A DNA stretch of 64,000 nucleotides from Phlebotomus papatasi (Eukaryota > Arthropoda > Insecta > Diptera > Psychodidae), in assembly GCF_024763615.1 (NCBI RefSeq), contig NC_077224.1, forward strand, positions 65,110,712 through 65,174,711, written 5' to 3'. Within the stretch, counting starts at the first letter, position 1. Each line of letters begins with the position of its first letter. The notes beneath the pieces were generated by a model, which ran no database searches, was not told the origin of the DNA, and worked only from the letters and a program-made list of their open reading frames with translations. The position numbers and the translations under genes are program-made. Below are positions 1 through 10,859 of this stretch, one piece after another.

Positions 1-1090
1 ACTTTGTAAACCGGTCGAACTCATTGAAGTTTATGCCCTTAAAATCGTTTGCAAATTAATTGTTTTAATTCATAAAGTTATTTAGTAATAAAACTTATGG
101 TGAAAGAATCTCCTTAATTTCTTATTTTCTATTTTGTTATATTTTAAAATATATTTCTAAATACATATTTCATCTTGAAATTTTCCAAAAATCGATAACA
201 AGAACAACAAAGCAATAATATTAAATTTGAAATAAAATTTATTAAGTGGTTCACACCCACTTGGAACTGGTTCAGAATTGTGACCTCAATCTGTTAGGAA
301 ATATGTTCAAAAAAACTGATTAATACTTGTCTTAAAAAAAAACATTAGAAATTCGTTCGAGGTGAACAATGAAATTAGAAATTTATTTAGTAATATTTTT
401 AAATGCATTTTGGATTTTAATACAAAAAATAACGATCACTGGTACACCGTCATTTCCAATATTTCTGTGAGTCGTTCTTTTTTTATGCCTCCGGTACACT
501 TTTTAGATAAATAAAATTTTATGAAATCAAAATTTACGTCCCTTTCTCAAAAGATGTGCATGAGTCTATTCTACTCTTTCTTCTCCAAGTTGGACTGAGC
601 TAAATTTAATTTGACGTGATGTTCGAAAGAAGAAGAAGAAGAGTACAAAGGACTAGGCTAGACATATTCTAAACTTTTATGATAGAAAGGGATTTGAATT
701 TCGATTTTATGAAATTTTCCTGATCTAAAAGGTATGCCGAAACCATTATGAAACACTTTGTTTTTCATTTATTTCTTACGTTCAGCAAGAACCTTCCCGA
801 TTTGACATCTCTATCTCTTCGAAAACTGGATGGATTTATAATGAGTTATTAAAGGAAATTTACCATTCAACAACTTTGCTGCATCTCGAAAGAAATGTTT
901 TTCAAGTTACTTTCCGAAAGTTGATTTTGTTGAGATTATTAAAACTGCTCAGTCAAATTTTGTCAGGCATGAGATGATTTGTGACGTATTTCTCTCGAAA
1001 ATTGAAAAGAAAATCACGTTAGGCGTGGGTGGGGTAGTTTCACACATATACCATTTTCGGAAACAAAGATTTTATAAACGAAAAATAATT
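1..1090. other. AT-rich intergenic DNA with one shared repeat
   Basis: No gene is seen. Bases about 588-755 (GAGCTAAATTTAATTTGACG, then an AAGAAGAAGAAG run, then GAAAGGGATTTGAATTTCGA) recur in looser form near 53620-54175, so this is an old dispersed repeat. The rest is unassigned AT-rich sequence. Confidence 0.5.
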
Positions 1091-1344
1091 AGGGTAAAGT
1101 GATATAATTTGGAATTAATTAGTGTTACAAATTGGTCAATTCGCCGGTACAAGTTGGACATGGCTTTTTCCTTGATAAATACAGTACAAAATTTATTTTT
1201 AAGCACAAGGAACTAAATTATTAAACTAAAGCATTAAAAATATACAAATAAAAACGAAGTTCTAAATTTATCAAGACAAAAAACCCGGTCCAAATTGTAC
1301 CATTGTCCAACTTGTACCACTGTCCAACTTGTACCACTTTACCG
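1091..1344. mobile_element. MITE-like inverted-repeat element, GTACAAGTTGGAC family, copy 1
   Basis: It begins AGGGTAAAGTG and ends CACTTTACCGTA, with GGTACAAGTTGGAC near the left end and GTCCAACTTGTACC at the right end. A second copy lies in opposite orientation at 48589-48831, which shows it is a dispersed family. Flanking TA suggests a TA target site. It has no coding capacity. Confidence 0.75.
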
Positions 1345-1554
1345 TATTTGGGGATTGTCCTGTATATTTCCAGATAGTCATAATTCAAGAGAAACTAAAG
1401 CGTGTGCACGACGAATTTTGCGATTCGTTTGACATTAAGTCAGACGTAGTAGGCTTTGGATTTTGTTTTTTCTTCATTATCGTTTCAAGAGAATTTAATT
1501 AGCTTTATTTTTCTGAAATCCTTGTTAAAAAATATTAATTTATGACTAGGTTGT

Positions 1555-2215
1555 CGGAAATGATGTAAAGCATACGGATATATTAATTAACGGACTTCTC
1601 AACACTCCAAATGCGACTTATGCAGAGATCGCAAAATTGAGCAGGAAGTGTGCCGCTCCATCATCCGGAAGATTACAATTTGGTTTAAGGAACTCAAAAC
1701 TATTTCTCAAAAGTCAGGAGGAAGTGGTCCGAAAAAGCCTGGGATTCAGGAGAAGAGAATGAAAAAGAAGCTTTTCGAGAAGCGACGAAATCTTTCAGTG
1801 CGAGATGTTGGCGAAAAGAGGATAATATATTGAAGCTTGATCCTTAAATCAAGAAGGGGAATGGTTTGATAACCCACAGAGCTCAGGCTGCTCCCCGCTG
1901 GATTGACAAACTGCGTCAAAATGCTAAAAAAAAATTGTCGCGCAGACTCCACGATTATCTTCTTAAAGGATTCCAAGGCTATGGGAAAGATGTTCAACCC
2001 GCTCCGGAACCTAAAAGTTCACCGATTGAGAAATACTGGGGAATTTGGAAGACCTATCTCAGGGAGAAGGCTCAACCAGCTAAAGACTTGTCGGATTTCA
2101 AGAGGAAGTGAAAAAAGCCGCCCGAGACCATGGAGACAAGTTTCTCAAGTTTCTAATGAAGGGAGTTATGCAGATGGTTTGAGAGTTAGGAGAGAAGCCA
2201 TTGAATTAAAAAAAA
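1555..2215 (+). pseudogene. Tc1/mariner-type transposase relic
   Basis: Conserved transposase pieces lie in order but in different frames. LINGLLNTPNATYAEIAKL (helix-turn-helix region) starts near 1582. A segment from about 1648 ends with GGSGPKKPG and LSVRDVGEK, the usual linker and second DNA-binding helix. A C-terminal piece contains SPIEKYWGIWKTYL (about 2020), where the Glu matches the third acidic residue of the DDE/D catalytic triad. The central domain with the first two Asp residues is missing between about 1833 and 1866, and stop codons interrupt the frame, so it is dead. The subfamily was not settled. Confidence 0.75.
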
Positions 2216-2308
2216 AGAAAAGATCTAGAAAAATCTTAATAAAAATGTTTTCCAAAAACATTATTTAGTTTTTTTTTACATACTGTGGTTAATGTTTGAG
2301 AGCCATTT

Positions 2309-2549
2309 TTAACACTAAATCTACCAAGACCCGGTCAAATTGACCGATTTAAAATTACCACATATTTAAACGGTAATGTCACTATCAAACTTTGTGAATT
2401 TCTTAAAATACGAATGTAATATATTTTTCAGTGTTTAAATTTTAATTTTTAACTGTTTTCCAAGACAAATTTGTTGAGTTTCCTACTCTACCGCAGTTTG
2501 TCATTTGACCGAAAAGCGACCAAAAAATGGTCGGTAGGTTTAGTGTTAA
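2309..2549. mobile_element. TTAA-flanked MITE, ACACTAAACCTACC family, copy 1
   Basis: Ends read TTAACACTAAATCTACC and GGTAGGTTTAGTGTTAA, with GGTCAAATTGACCG just inside the left end. A second copy is at 63212-63468 in inverse orientation. Both copies are bounded by TTAA, the target of piggyBac-type transposases. No ORF. Confidence 0.75.
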
Positions 2550-2976
2550 AATCGCAAGATTCATCGTCCACGTGCTTTAACGGAACATACAACATAGTTA
2601 GTTTAAATATGGTACATATTCGTTTCGCAAATGGATCCTGAGAAAAGATTCACCTGCGTGAAACTATCCCACCTTCTCCTATCATATTCTAATAAAAAAT
2701 CCTATATAATTCAGTTGAAGACTATTTTTCCCTATCTGTAAGAAAAATGTATCAAAAACCGGGCCCAAAATTTCAATGCTTTCCTTATTATTTTTTTTTG
2801 TAACTTAGTTCAGGTTATGAAGGCTTTAGTAGAAGTTTAAGCACCGCTTTCTTTTGTGTTGGAAAAGATTGGGTTTTGAAGATTTAGCATTCAAAAATTT
2901 TGCTGAAGTCTCCCATATTCAAAACTACTTCAACTAATTCAAGGGAACTAAACACAATTATTTAGTTTTCCTTGGG

Positions 2977-3197
2977 TAGGGGAAAGTGCTTATGCTTTGC
3001 ACGGTCCCAAGCTTCATAATGACCAAATTTTTCCTATATTTTTCAATAAATGTGACCCATTGCACCCGTGTTTTTAAAAAATAGGGCAAAGTGTTCTGTT
3101 TTTAAAATATTTTTCGGAGTCACATTTATTCAGAAACATAGGAAAAATTAGTCATTATGAAGATTGGGACCGTGTAAAGCATGGGCACCTTCCCCTA
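2977..3197. mobile_element. MITE-like palindromic element with TA-GGGG ends
   Basis: It begins TAGGGGAAAGTGC and ends with CTTCCCCTA. The arms continue inward with CACGGTCCCAAGCTTCATAA on the left and ATTATGAAGATTGGGACCGT on the right. TA at both ends fits a TA target-site duplication. Only one copy was seen here. Confidence 0.7.
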
Positions 3198-5202
3198 TTG
3201 GCTATTTGGATTATAATTTTTTTATCTGAAATTTATGTATGGACTTCCCAGGATTCCCCTATATTTATTGCTCTGCCCAAATGGTTTTAGCCTCTTAATT
3301 TTAGTTTCATATCATTTGTTGATAGTGTCAAGCTTTAAATATTTCAAAGATATACAGAAAATCTGGGAATACTAATGGACTAAAATATCTCATGAACTGA
3401 ATCATTTAATATATTTTATTTAATTCCATGTGAATAAAGTTGAATATAATATATGTCTTTAATTATTTTCTAAGTACTACAGATATGACATAACATTATC
3501 AACACTATAAACGCTGATAAACGGGGATAAACGCTGTAATCTAACTATTGTGACTATCTAACTATTAATCGCATAAAAACGTTTTTCATGACATGGAGAA
3601 GTAGATACAATTACTTGTATTTGAAGTTAAATTGCGCATAAAAAGTATAAAAATCCTTATGACACAAACTAGTACAAGTGAGAAAATTCTATTAAGAAAT
3701 CCTTCATACCTATATATGTTCTAGCTGAAGCTCCAACCAAATTTGAAAGCATTTCAAGTTTATTGACTTTAAAAAAAGTCACACGTCTTCAACGTAATGT
3801 TAATTTTCTGGTCTTTTTCTTGTCACAGTATTTAAAATGTAATTTTACGAGAGACCGTCATTAATTCTACAAATTGCATTTTGTTCCAATATTTTCTCAT
3901 TATTTCTCAGAATTAGTACTTGTCAAATTATAATCTTGCACTAGCAACTATAATTATGACAAAATGACTGCGGTGATTAATGAATATTCTCGTATGTATT
4001 ATAGAAACTTTCTTACGAAATCTTCCAATTTACAATGGGATTTTTTACCACAATTTTCCGTCATTGTGTCACACTGGCAGCCAAATACCTAAGAAAGGTG
4101 TGATACCTCAAGAGAATCAAACTTTCTACCAAAATGGGAAAAACCCACAATGAAAATTCTTGCACTTGTGAAGAATTTCGTGGTAGATTTTTTTTTCAAG
4201 CTCTTGCAACCCTCCTCGCTGAATATTTTATGCAATTTTCGGTGGGTTGAGGGGGTACATTTTTAATCAATAATCTCTCCCGGTTTTTGTTCTTGCCATT
4301 CCACTCTTGTTCTAGATGACATACAAAGTTGCAGAATTTGCATAAAAGAGGAGACATATGAGGGGGCTCAAAAGGGAGGCCCAAAGAATGAAAAAAAAGC
4401 CAGACGCGCCATCCATGAAGAGCCCAAAGAATTTTTTATTAGAATTCAGATATACAAGAAAGAAATGTTAGGAGTATTTGGGGAAAAATGCGAATTGAAA
4501 TGCTCATTTGAATGAAATTTAAGTTCTGGGGAGAAAAGCCTAATGCTGCATTTACACCCAAAGTAACTTTTATGCCCAGAAGAGCAATTTGATTTGGTGA
4601 AGCGCATGTGCATCCTTTTGCCAAACTTTCCGTATACTCATGGATCGCAAGAAAATACAAAAGCTCATAGACATGTCGCAGTAGTATAATATGTATGTAA
4701 TGCCGTCATTTAATTTATAGATAAATGCCTCTTTTTACATACAACCCACTCATCTCCTCCCCAGCCATTTGTCCCTCAGAATCTCCAACCCAGAAAAAAA
4801 AGATCTAACACTCATCTCCAGAGACAGAGAGCAACCAAGTGACACAAATTGCCAGATACAGTCACCCATTCAGTTTTACATGAAATTTTTCGACATTTGT
4901 ACAGGGGATGACCTTTTCCATGCTCCTAGAAAATTGGGGAGCATTTTTTTTGGGGCAAGTATCACCTTTAAGAGCGTGACATTTTATTGGATTCCATGGG
5001 GAGGTGTTTAGTGAAGAGGAAGATGAATCCTTCGGGACAAGATAGGGGGAACAATATGTGGAAATTAGGCTGAGCAGCATTTAAGAAGTCAAAGGCGTAG
5101 TCATTTCGTCAAATTGTTTTTTTTTTTATTTAGATGCAGACAAAAAATGAAGTTTTTAATAGCCTACGTGATCTAAAGAATGCGTCAAATTAGAGATTTA
5201 GA
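3198..5202. other. Intergenic DNA, no gene recognised
   Basis: AT-rich DNA with short chance ORFs only. No splice-bounded exon, RNA gene or clear repeat pair was found. Confidence 0.4.
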
Positions 5203-5203
5203 C

Positions 5204-5537
5204 GGGTCTCGGTCATAATCCCGAAAGCCAAAATCCCGAACGCCAAAATCCCGAAAGCCAAAATCCCGAATGGGCCAAAATCCCGAAAGCCAAAATCCCG
5301 AAAGTCAAAATCCCGAATTCTTAAAAGTGTCATAGCTACTCTCACGATTACACTCACGCTTGCTGGAGGCAAAGAAAAATTTTCTATGTCTTGGGAAATT
5401 ATTCTACACATTATCTTTCATATAATTTCATTCCTTCAAGGATTTTGAACATTTGGGATTTTGACTTTCGGAATTTTGGCCCTTTCGGGATTTCGGCATT
5501 CGGGATTTTGGCTTTCGGAATTTTGCCTGCCTCCGAT
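5204..5537. mobile_element. Palindromic element built from AATCCCGAAAGCCAA subrepeats, copy 1
   Basis: The left arm repeats a unit of about 16 bases (AAAATCCCGAAAGCC) some six times. The right arm carries the complement (GGCTTTCGGGATTTTG) and ends near GCCTCCGA. The middle contains GGGAAATTATTCTACACATT, shared with copies at 32795-33341 and 36720-37020. Apparent peptides rich in FGILAFG are translations of the subrepeat, not proteins. Confidence 0.8.
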
Positions 5538-5651
5538 TTAGTTGAGTTCCTAAAAATTTTTCTTTTCCAAAAAAAAACAACGAATTTCAGTGATTCTTCA
5601 GAATCTGTATAGGATCAATTTCTTTTAATACTTTTTTTAAAAAAAAAAGTA

Positions 5652-6916
5652 TAGGGGAGACCGGGGAGGTTTGGGACACTTTTTCATGTTTTGACTTTGA
5701 GACACTATTCCAAAAAACCACGATAGTGTATTACAATTTTATGCGGTCTACTTATGGGTATTGACTTTATAAAAAGTACTCGAAAGAACTTGGTAAACAA
5801 CTGAGTTTTCTTGGAGAAGATAAAACATTTTACTTAACGCTTTGTCCCAAATCTCCCCGATATGGGGCAGTATGGGACGCAAAAGGGGATGTTTGGGACG
5901 GGTTTTTTTCTCGCATAATTTGTATTACTGGAACACGTTAATTAATTTTAAATACTAGATTAAAAATATTTCTGATAGAAATAAAAATGTTTCATCTTTT
6001 ATTTACACTTAGAAATTAATATCAATTTTATTTGTACAGTAGAGTCATTTATTGTCAATCAATTATTTAAAGTATTTTCTTCTTATTTTCCATCTACCTT
6101 TTTTTTATTCTAAATATTGCAATCATGATTATCAAATTCCTCAGGCGAGTAGATTTTCTTTTAACTCTTAGTTTTGAACTCATTGATGGATTCCTGTTTG
6201 ATTTGACGACAACTACATTGTACCTGTTTTCTCATTATTTCTCTGAATTAGCTCTCGCCTTGCCTTCTCTGGAGAACTTGTTCGAGAAATTTTCGAAAAA
6301 AATAGTTTTTAACTAGATTGGGCAAAGGTCGAATATCCTCTGAGGAGGAATTATTGATTCCCAAGACAATGATGGTTTAATTGTCCCTGTAATCAACTGC
6401 TCAACTGGTAAAGTTTGGACAAGAGGGAGATTTCCAGTAGAAACTGGGCATTACTCTTCATTTTGACAACAAACAATTGCACACCACCTACAATCTTGTC
6501 GAAAATCAACGTCCCATTCATCCCCTTTCAGGTGTCCCAAACATCCCCGCGTGTAGTTTTGCTATTTAAAACCTTTAAGTAAAAAACAAGCGTGTATGAT
6601 CACGGAAACTTTTATAAAAATATGTTACCAGATTACACTGTTACCTAATGAGATAAAAAAGTTTTGATTATATATCGCTGATATAAAATACAAACATGAA
6701 AACTGAGACGTCAAAATATACAATTTTTATCAATTTTTAAAAAAATGTTCGTAGAATTAAAACAATAAAACCGAGGATATCCATTCTTTTAGTCAAGATA
6801 CATCTTAATATTGCCTACGATACAGTAATGATTAAATCCCATTTATTTCAAAAATTAATTGAAAAAATCGCCTTGTCCCACACTACCCCTGTCCCAAACC
6901 TCCCCGGTCTCCCCTA
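5652..6916. mobile_element. 1.27 kb inverted-repeat DNA transposon with TA-GGGG ends
   Basis: Ends are TAGGGGAGACCGGGGAGGTT and its complement AACCTCCCCGGTCTCCCCTA. Subterminal repeats of the type GGGACGCAAAAGGGGATG and CATCCCCTTTCAGGTGTCCC also occur. It is longer than the roughly 200-base MITEs nearby and carries a possible pogo-like transposase trace (separate entry), so it may be a decayed relative of an autonomous element. Confidence 0.75.
6155..6375 (-). pseudogene. Possible pogo/Tigger-like transposase fragment
   Basis: On the minus strand one frame reads SSEDIRPLPN (about 6352-6323), followed by basic, broken frames. Pogo, Tigger and Jerky transposases carry a similar 'E-D-I-R-P-hydrophobic-P-K' motif between the DNA-binding and catalytic domains. 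The match is short and the frame is interrupted, so the call is weak. Its position inside a TA-flanked inverted-repeat element is consistent. Confidence 0.3.
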
Positions 6917-7684
6917 TTGCTAAAAATGGAAGGGTCGCGAGGATCCTTTGAAAAGGTCACTGTTTTGACACCTATTTAACTCCGGAATAAACGAATGCAA
7001 ACAATGAAAAAATCATCTTTTGGTTCTTGCTCAGATGACAGAAATATAAATTGAATAATAAGTTTACGATAAATCATAATCTGTCATGATAAATATTCAC
7101 ACAAAATTTCAAGAAATACAAGTAAACCTTTCAAAGGATCAAATATGTTTAAGCCTGTCTTAGGTTAAAAGCCGAATAAGCTTTTTGATTTTAAATTCTT
7201 GCATTTACAAACGGTGTACGCCTGTTGGATATATGATAAATCGGATAGGTTAAGATCATCCTTAGGTGCCGGAATTAAAAAAAAGCTTATGAACAGCGGG
7301 GGAATAAAGCCATCTTCGGAAGGTAAGGCACCCACATCTACGGTACAAAACGTGTCTTACAAAATTCTTGTTAGAAATGTCTATTTTGTATTGCACTGTA
7401 CAGGCCCTTACTAACTATTTGGCAGTTTCTAAGATAGTAAAAAATATCTTACTATGAAATATTTAAAAAATTATGTATTCTTGTAGGGTCTCGCGATTTA
7501 ATTTGTAAAAGCGTCAGATCTTGAGCGCAGAGATCCCTGACTAGAATCTTGCGAATGTGAAATCACGTTACATTACTCTATCGACTGGGTCCCAAGATCC
7601 CCGAGATCAGAAACCTTTCGTCGATATGCAAAGGCCCCTGAACCAACCCTTTAACGGTTTATCAAGGTCATAAAGCTTAAGCAA
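6917..7684. other. Intergenic DNA, nothing recognised
   Basis: No gene or repeat pair identified. A plus-strand ORF at 7199-7414 has no recognisable motif and is within the length expected by chance. Confidence 0.4.
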
Positions 7685-7864
7685 TATAGTCAAAGGCGGG
7701 ATTTCGGTCTAATTTATGCTCTGCAATTTTACTTTATTGTTGCCGACGTTTCGATCCTGGATGGGATCTTCTTCAGGGCCTATTACATCCAGGATCGAAA
7801 CGTCGGCAACAATAAAGTAAAATTGCAGAGCATAAATTAGACCGAAATCCCGCCTTTGACTATA
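7685..7864. mobile_element. Perfect 79-base palindrome with hammerhead-like core (Penelope/retrozyme-type repeat)
   Basis: Bases 7685-7763 are the exact reverse complement of 7786-7864, with a 22-base spacer. The arms run from TATAGTCAAAGGCGGG to TCGATCCTGGATG. The same sequence type (TTTCGGTCTAA ... GGCCGACGTTTCGATCC ... CTTCTTCAGG) recurs in the insertion at 32935-33180. Read on the minus strand it contains CTGAAGA, a short hairpin, then GAAACGTC, the order found in Penelope-like hammerhead motifs. No reverse transcriptase is present. Confidence 0.75.
7745..7776 (-). ncRNA. Hammerhead-ribozyme-like core
   Basis: The minus strand reads CTGAAGA (allowed C-U-G-A-N-G-A core), a hairpin in which GATCC can pair with GGATC, then GAAACGTC. 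ACGT is self-complementary, as in dimeric hammerheads with a minimal stem III, and C would be the cleavage-site base. Flanking GCC and GGC could give a short stem I. One extra A lies before stem II. Whether it cleaves is unknown. Confidence 0.4.
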
Positions 7865-8589
7865 TTGATACAATAAACGGTCGAAATCCATTAGAGAAAA
7901 GCTTAAGCATTTGTGTAACGCAATATTATTATTACCATTAATATATGCGTGTAAATTCATTTAAAGAATCTCTGAAAACAGAACAATTCAGTTATGGTTA
8001 AAACCAGTTTGAAACAATGCGAAATTTTGGAGCTTTGATCTATAAAATTAGGAAAACTGAACCTAAATAATTGTATTCAAACTATTTTCCCTATTTTCCA
8101 TTATTCCTCATTCTTTTTTAATTTTTATGTCTTAACCCTTATTACATACAAAAATTAATTTTCATGGTCGTGGTATCGAATTCGTGATATCGAGCATTAC
8201 GCTCTTGGTTACTAAGCTTGGCCACTTCTCTTTCCCATAATAGAAGTTTTTCGATTTGCATATTTTATCTAGAATCTTTAAACCGTGTTTTATCTTGCTT
8301 CATGCAACAATCGCATTAAATTTAAGTTTTTATAGTCATTCATATTTAAATCGATTTTCGCATCTTGAAATTCCATTCATAATTTTTATTTTTTTTACTT
8401 TTTTATTATTCTAATGTTTACTTTATTTCTAAAGTTGGCTTCAGTTTCTAAATAAAGCTACTACGTCCCTGTTTTGTTTATAAATTAATTTTAAGTGACT
8501 CATAATAGTGAGAATTTTATCAGAATAAGTGAGTTTCAGACAACACTAAACCCAATTAATAAAGCATACCGTCATTTCCTTTCCATGCC
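7865..8589. other. Intergenic DNA, nothing recognised
   Basis: AT-rich. The minus-strand ORF at 7709-7960 runs through the palindrome and is an artefact of it. Confidence 0.4.
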
Positions 8590-8721
8590 CTATATATCCG
8601 TGATATTTTCGGATTTTTTTTTTGGTGTATTAGTAGCCGCCTCAATGGCTGAGTAACTTTCTTCACACGGAAGTTCTTCTAGGCCATTGAAGGTGTTAGT
8701 ATCCATTAAGTCCCTCATGGC
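8590..8721 (-). CDS. Candidate terminal coding exon, protein not recognised
   Basis: On the minus strand a strong acceptor (CTTTTCTTCCTTCAG) is followed by 43 in-frame codons and a TAG. The peptide contains MRDLMDTNTFNGLEELPC and EESYSAIEAATNTP and ends in a short Lys run and ITDI. If the splice site is real, the exon begins in phase 0 with GCC. Composition is richer in G+C and in acidic residues than the flanking DNA, which favours real coding. The acidic tail could be the cytosolic or C-terminal end of a larger protein, but no family was recognised. Upstream exons should lie at higher coordinates and were not found. It could still be chance. Confidence 0.4.
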   Translation of the reverse strand, partial: AMRDLMDTNTFNGLEELPCEESYSAIEAATNTPKKKSENITDI

Positions 8722-9736
8722 CTGAAGGAAGAAAAGGCTGCCAGAAAAGTCACTTCTTTTCTCACCATTTTCTTATCTAACGACATTGAAGCATAAAACT
8801 ATTTTCTTAGACTTCCCCTAATGCTCAATTTTCTTTTATCTCCCACACTCATTGATTTTTGCCACCCAAACCAAACTAAATCCGCAAAGAACTAGGAAAA
8901 AAGGATTTAAATTACCCCATCTCCTCCCATCTTGGCCTGGGATATGTGCTTCAAACTTTCAGCAATGTGAATGGAGCATTACACAATAAAGTAAACGAAG
9001 CCGATCGATTGGCAAGCATGAACCACAGAACCGGAAAGTGAAACTAGTGCAACTAAAATATTTCTCCCCATATCATTTTATTTTCCCACCGAAAAGACTT
9101 TAAAATTGCATCTGCGTGTGACATGGAGCCCTTTTTTTAAAAAAAAAAGCATATCCCAGCAAAAATTCTCAATGGGGCCCTCTCTCGCAAAAATTCTTTT
9201 TGGTAAGAATCTGTTTCTGATTTAGTTCAGATGCTGGCACTTGGTTATGCCATCGATGACTTCGCCGTACCCAGCAAAAATTTCAACCAAGTTTGGAACG
9301 TAAATTGGGTCCTCTGGAAAAAAAAGCACGGATAGTCTGGCAAGAAAATTATCCATGGCTGAAATATTGAGAGTCTCATGAAATTTTCACCAAACACTGT
9401 TTTCACATCATCGCATGCGGAGAAAAATCATTGAGAAAGTTTTCATAGTTACTCACTTTGTGATTCAAATGCAAAAAAAAAATCCACAGAAAGTGGAAAA
9501 AGCAGTTAAAAAAATTGCAATGTAGAGAAGATATAGTTTGCAATAATAAAAAGTTCCAATTTCATATCATATCATATCAATATGGAACTTAATTCAAAGG
9601 GAATAGATATATAATATTATAATTTAAATCCTTAAATAGTTAAAAAATAATTACAAAACTATCGAATTGATTGATTTAACTCTATGAACACATTAAAAAG
9701 TGGCAATTGCAAATGTTTGCTCATCGAAAGGTCGAA
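8722..9736. other. Intergenic or intronic DNA with one weak plus-strand exon-like stretch
   Basis: At about 9231-9299 on the plus strand, TGATTTAGTTCAG is followed by an open stretch (MLALGYAIDDFAVPSKNFNQ) and GTAAAT. This could be a small exon but the donor is weak. Nothing else was recognised. Confidence 0.25.
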
Positions 9737-9898
9737 TAGGGGAGACAGGGGCAGAATTAGCCATGCATGGTATTCCAGGGGGGATGTTATAACGTGCCTA
9801 TAAATTAAAATATTTATTATCCTGGTATTAACATTTTTCACAAACTATACGCAATGAAAAATTCCATTTTTTGGCTAATACTGCCCCTGTTTCTCCTA
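9737..9898. mobile_element. MITE-like palindromic element with TA-GGGG ends
   Basis: It begins TAGGGGAGACAGGGGCAGAA and ends in the near complement CTGCCCCTGTTTCTCCTA; GGCTAATNCTGCCCC pairs with GGGGCAGAATTAGCC. The first bases resemble the ends of the larger element at 5652-6916. Length 162 bases, TA-flanked, no ORF. Confidence 0.75.
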
Positions 9899-10182
9899 TT
9901 GAGTGAAAATAATTGAAAATAATTGTTACTAAGGGAAGCGTGCATGGGGCAAAATGTATCAATTCAAAAATTTTAAAATGCGATATTTTCCAAGATAAAA
10001 GAAACTGCGTAAGTATTAAATTTTTACTATAGATATCTTTGAACATTAGTCTTCTTAGGCATTTAAGTTTTAAAGATTCCGAGCAATTACGAGCAAGAAG
10101 TAGGGGTAAGTGGATACTTATGAATTGGGGCACCTTTGAATTAGGGCTTTCTTCTTGCATTTTTAAATGGAACTGGACCATT

Positions 10183-10807
10183 TAGGGTAGTGTGGTATTT
10201 CTGGACAAGGTGCTTTTCGGGACATAATATGGGTATTTCGGGACACATCAAAAATCGTCTAAATATTTATTTTCTTATTATTTTTAGGTTCCATATGAAA
10301 TTTTAAGCTCTTTATGTTTCAGACAAACATAAAACTTCTGAAATTTTTTTAAATTTAAAGTGTGAAATACGCGCAAATTGTGAGTATCACATTCCACTTT
10401 TTACAAAACCTTCAGTGTGGTCAATTTTTCAGATGCTTATATTTTTTCGATTTAAGTCACTTTGAAAGTGAAATTTATACAAAATTTTTATGAAAGAGTG
10501 AAGTTTAGACTTTTTACTTAAAGGTAAATAGTCAAGCTTAGTGACATTTACTTGCTTAATAGCGATTTTAGTCTGTCTCGAAATACCCAATTGTCCCGAA
10601 ATACACCATTCATACTTCTTTACATTTTTCGCTATTTTGAATAAAAAATTATGCATTTTTTAACATTTTTCGGTAAGAATATTATTCTAAATAGAATACG
10701 GAACATAAATATTTGTATCAACAAAAAAAAAATAATTTGGGAAGTCATTAGGCTGTTTGAAATTTGAAAGTGCTAAAAAGTGTCCCCAAATACCACACGT
10801 TACCCTA
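10183..10807. mobile_element. 625-base inverted-repeat element with TA-GGG ends
   Basis: Left end TAGGGTAGTGTGGTATTT, right end AAATACCACACGTTACCCTA. Repeats such as GGTATTTCGGGACAC and TGTCTCGAAATACCC lie inside. Immediately left (about 10101-10180), AGGGGTAAGTGGATACTTAT and GAATTGGGGCACCTTTGAAT resemble the left part of the element at 15223, so this copy may have inserted into an older one. The ORFs inside show no transposase motif. Confidence 0.7.
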
Positions 10808-10859
10808 TAATGTATTAATTTAGTTCCACATTCTGAAGCCAAATTACATTATGACAAAG

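Noticed and set aside
5190..5612. Repetitive proteins rich in FGILAFG on both strands
   Set aside because: They are translations of the 16-base subrepeat in a palindromic element that is found three times; no start context, splice or family support.
7709..7960. 83-codon minus-strand ORF
   Set aside because: It runs through the perfect palindrome at 7685-7864 and has no independent support.
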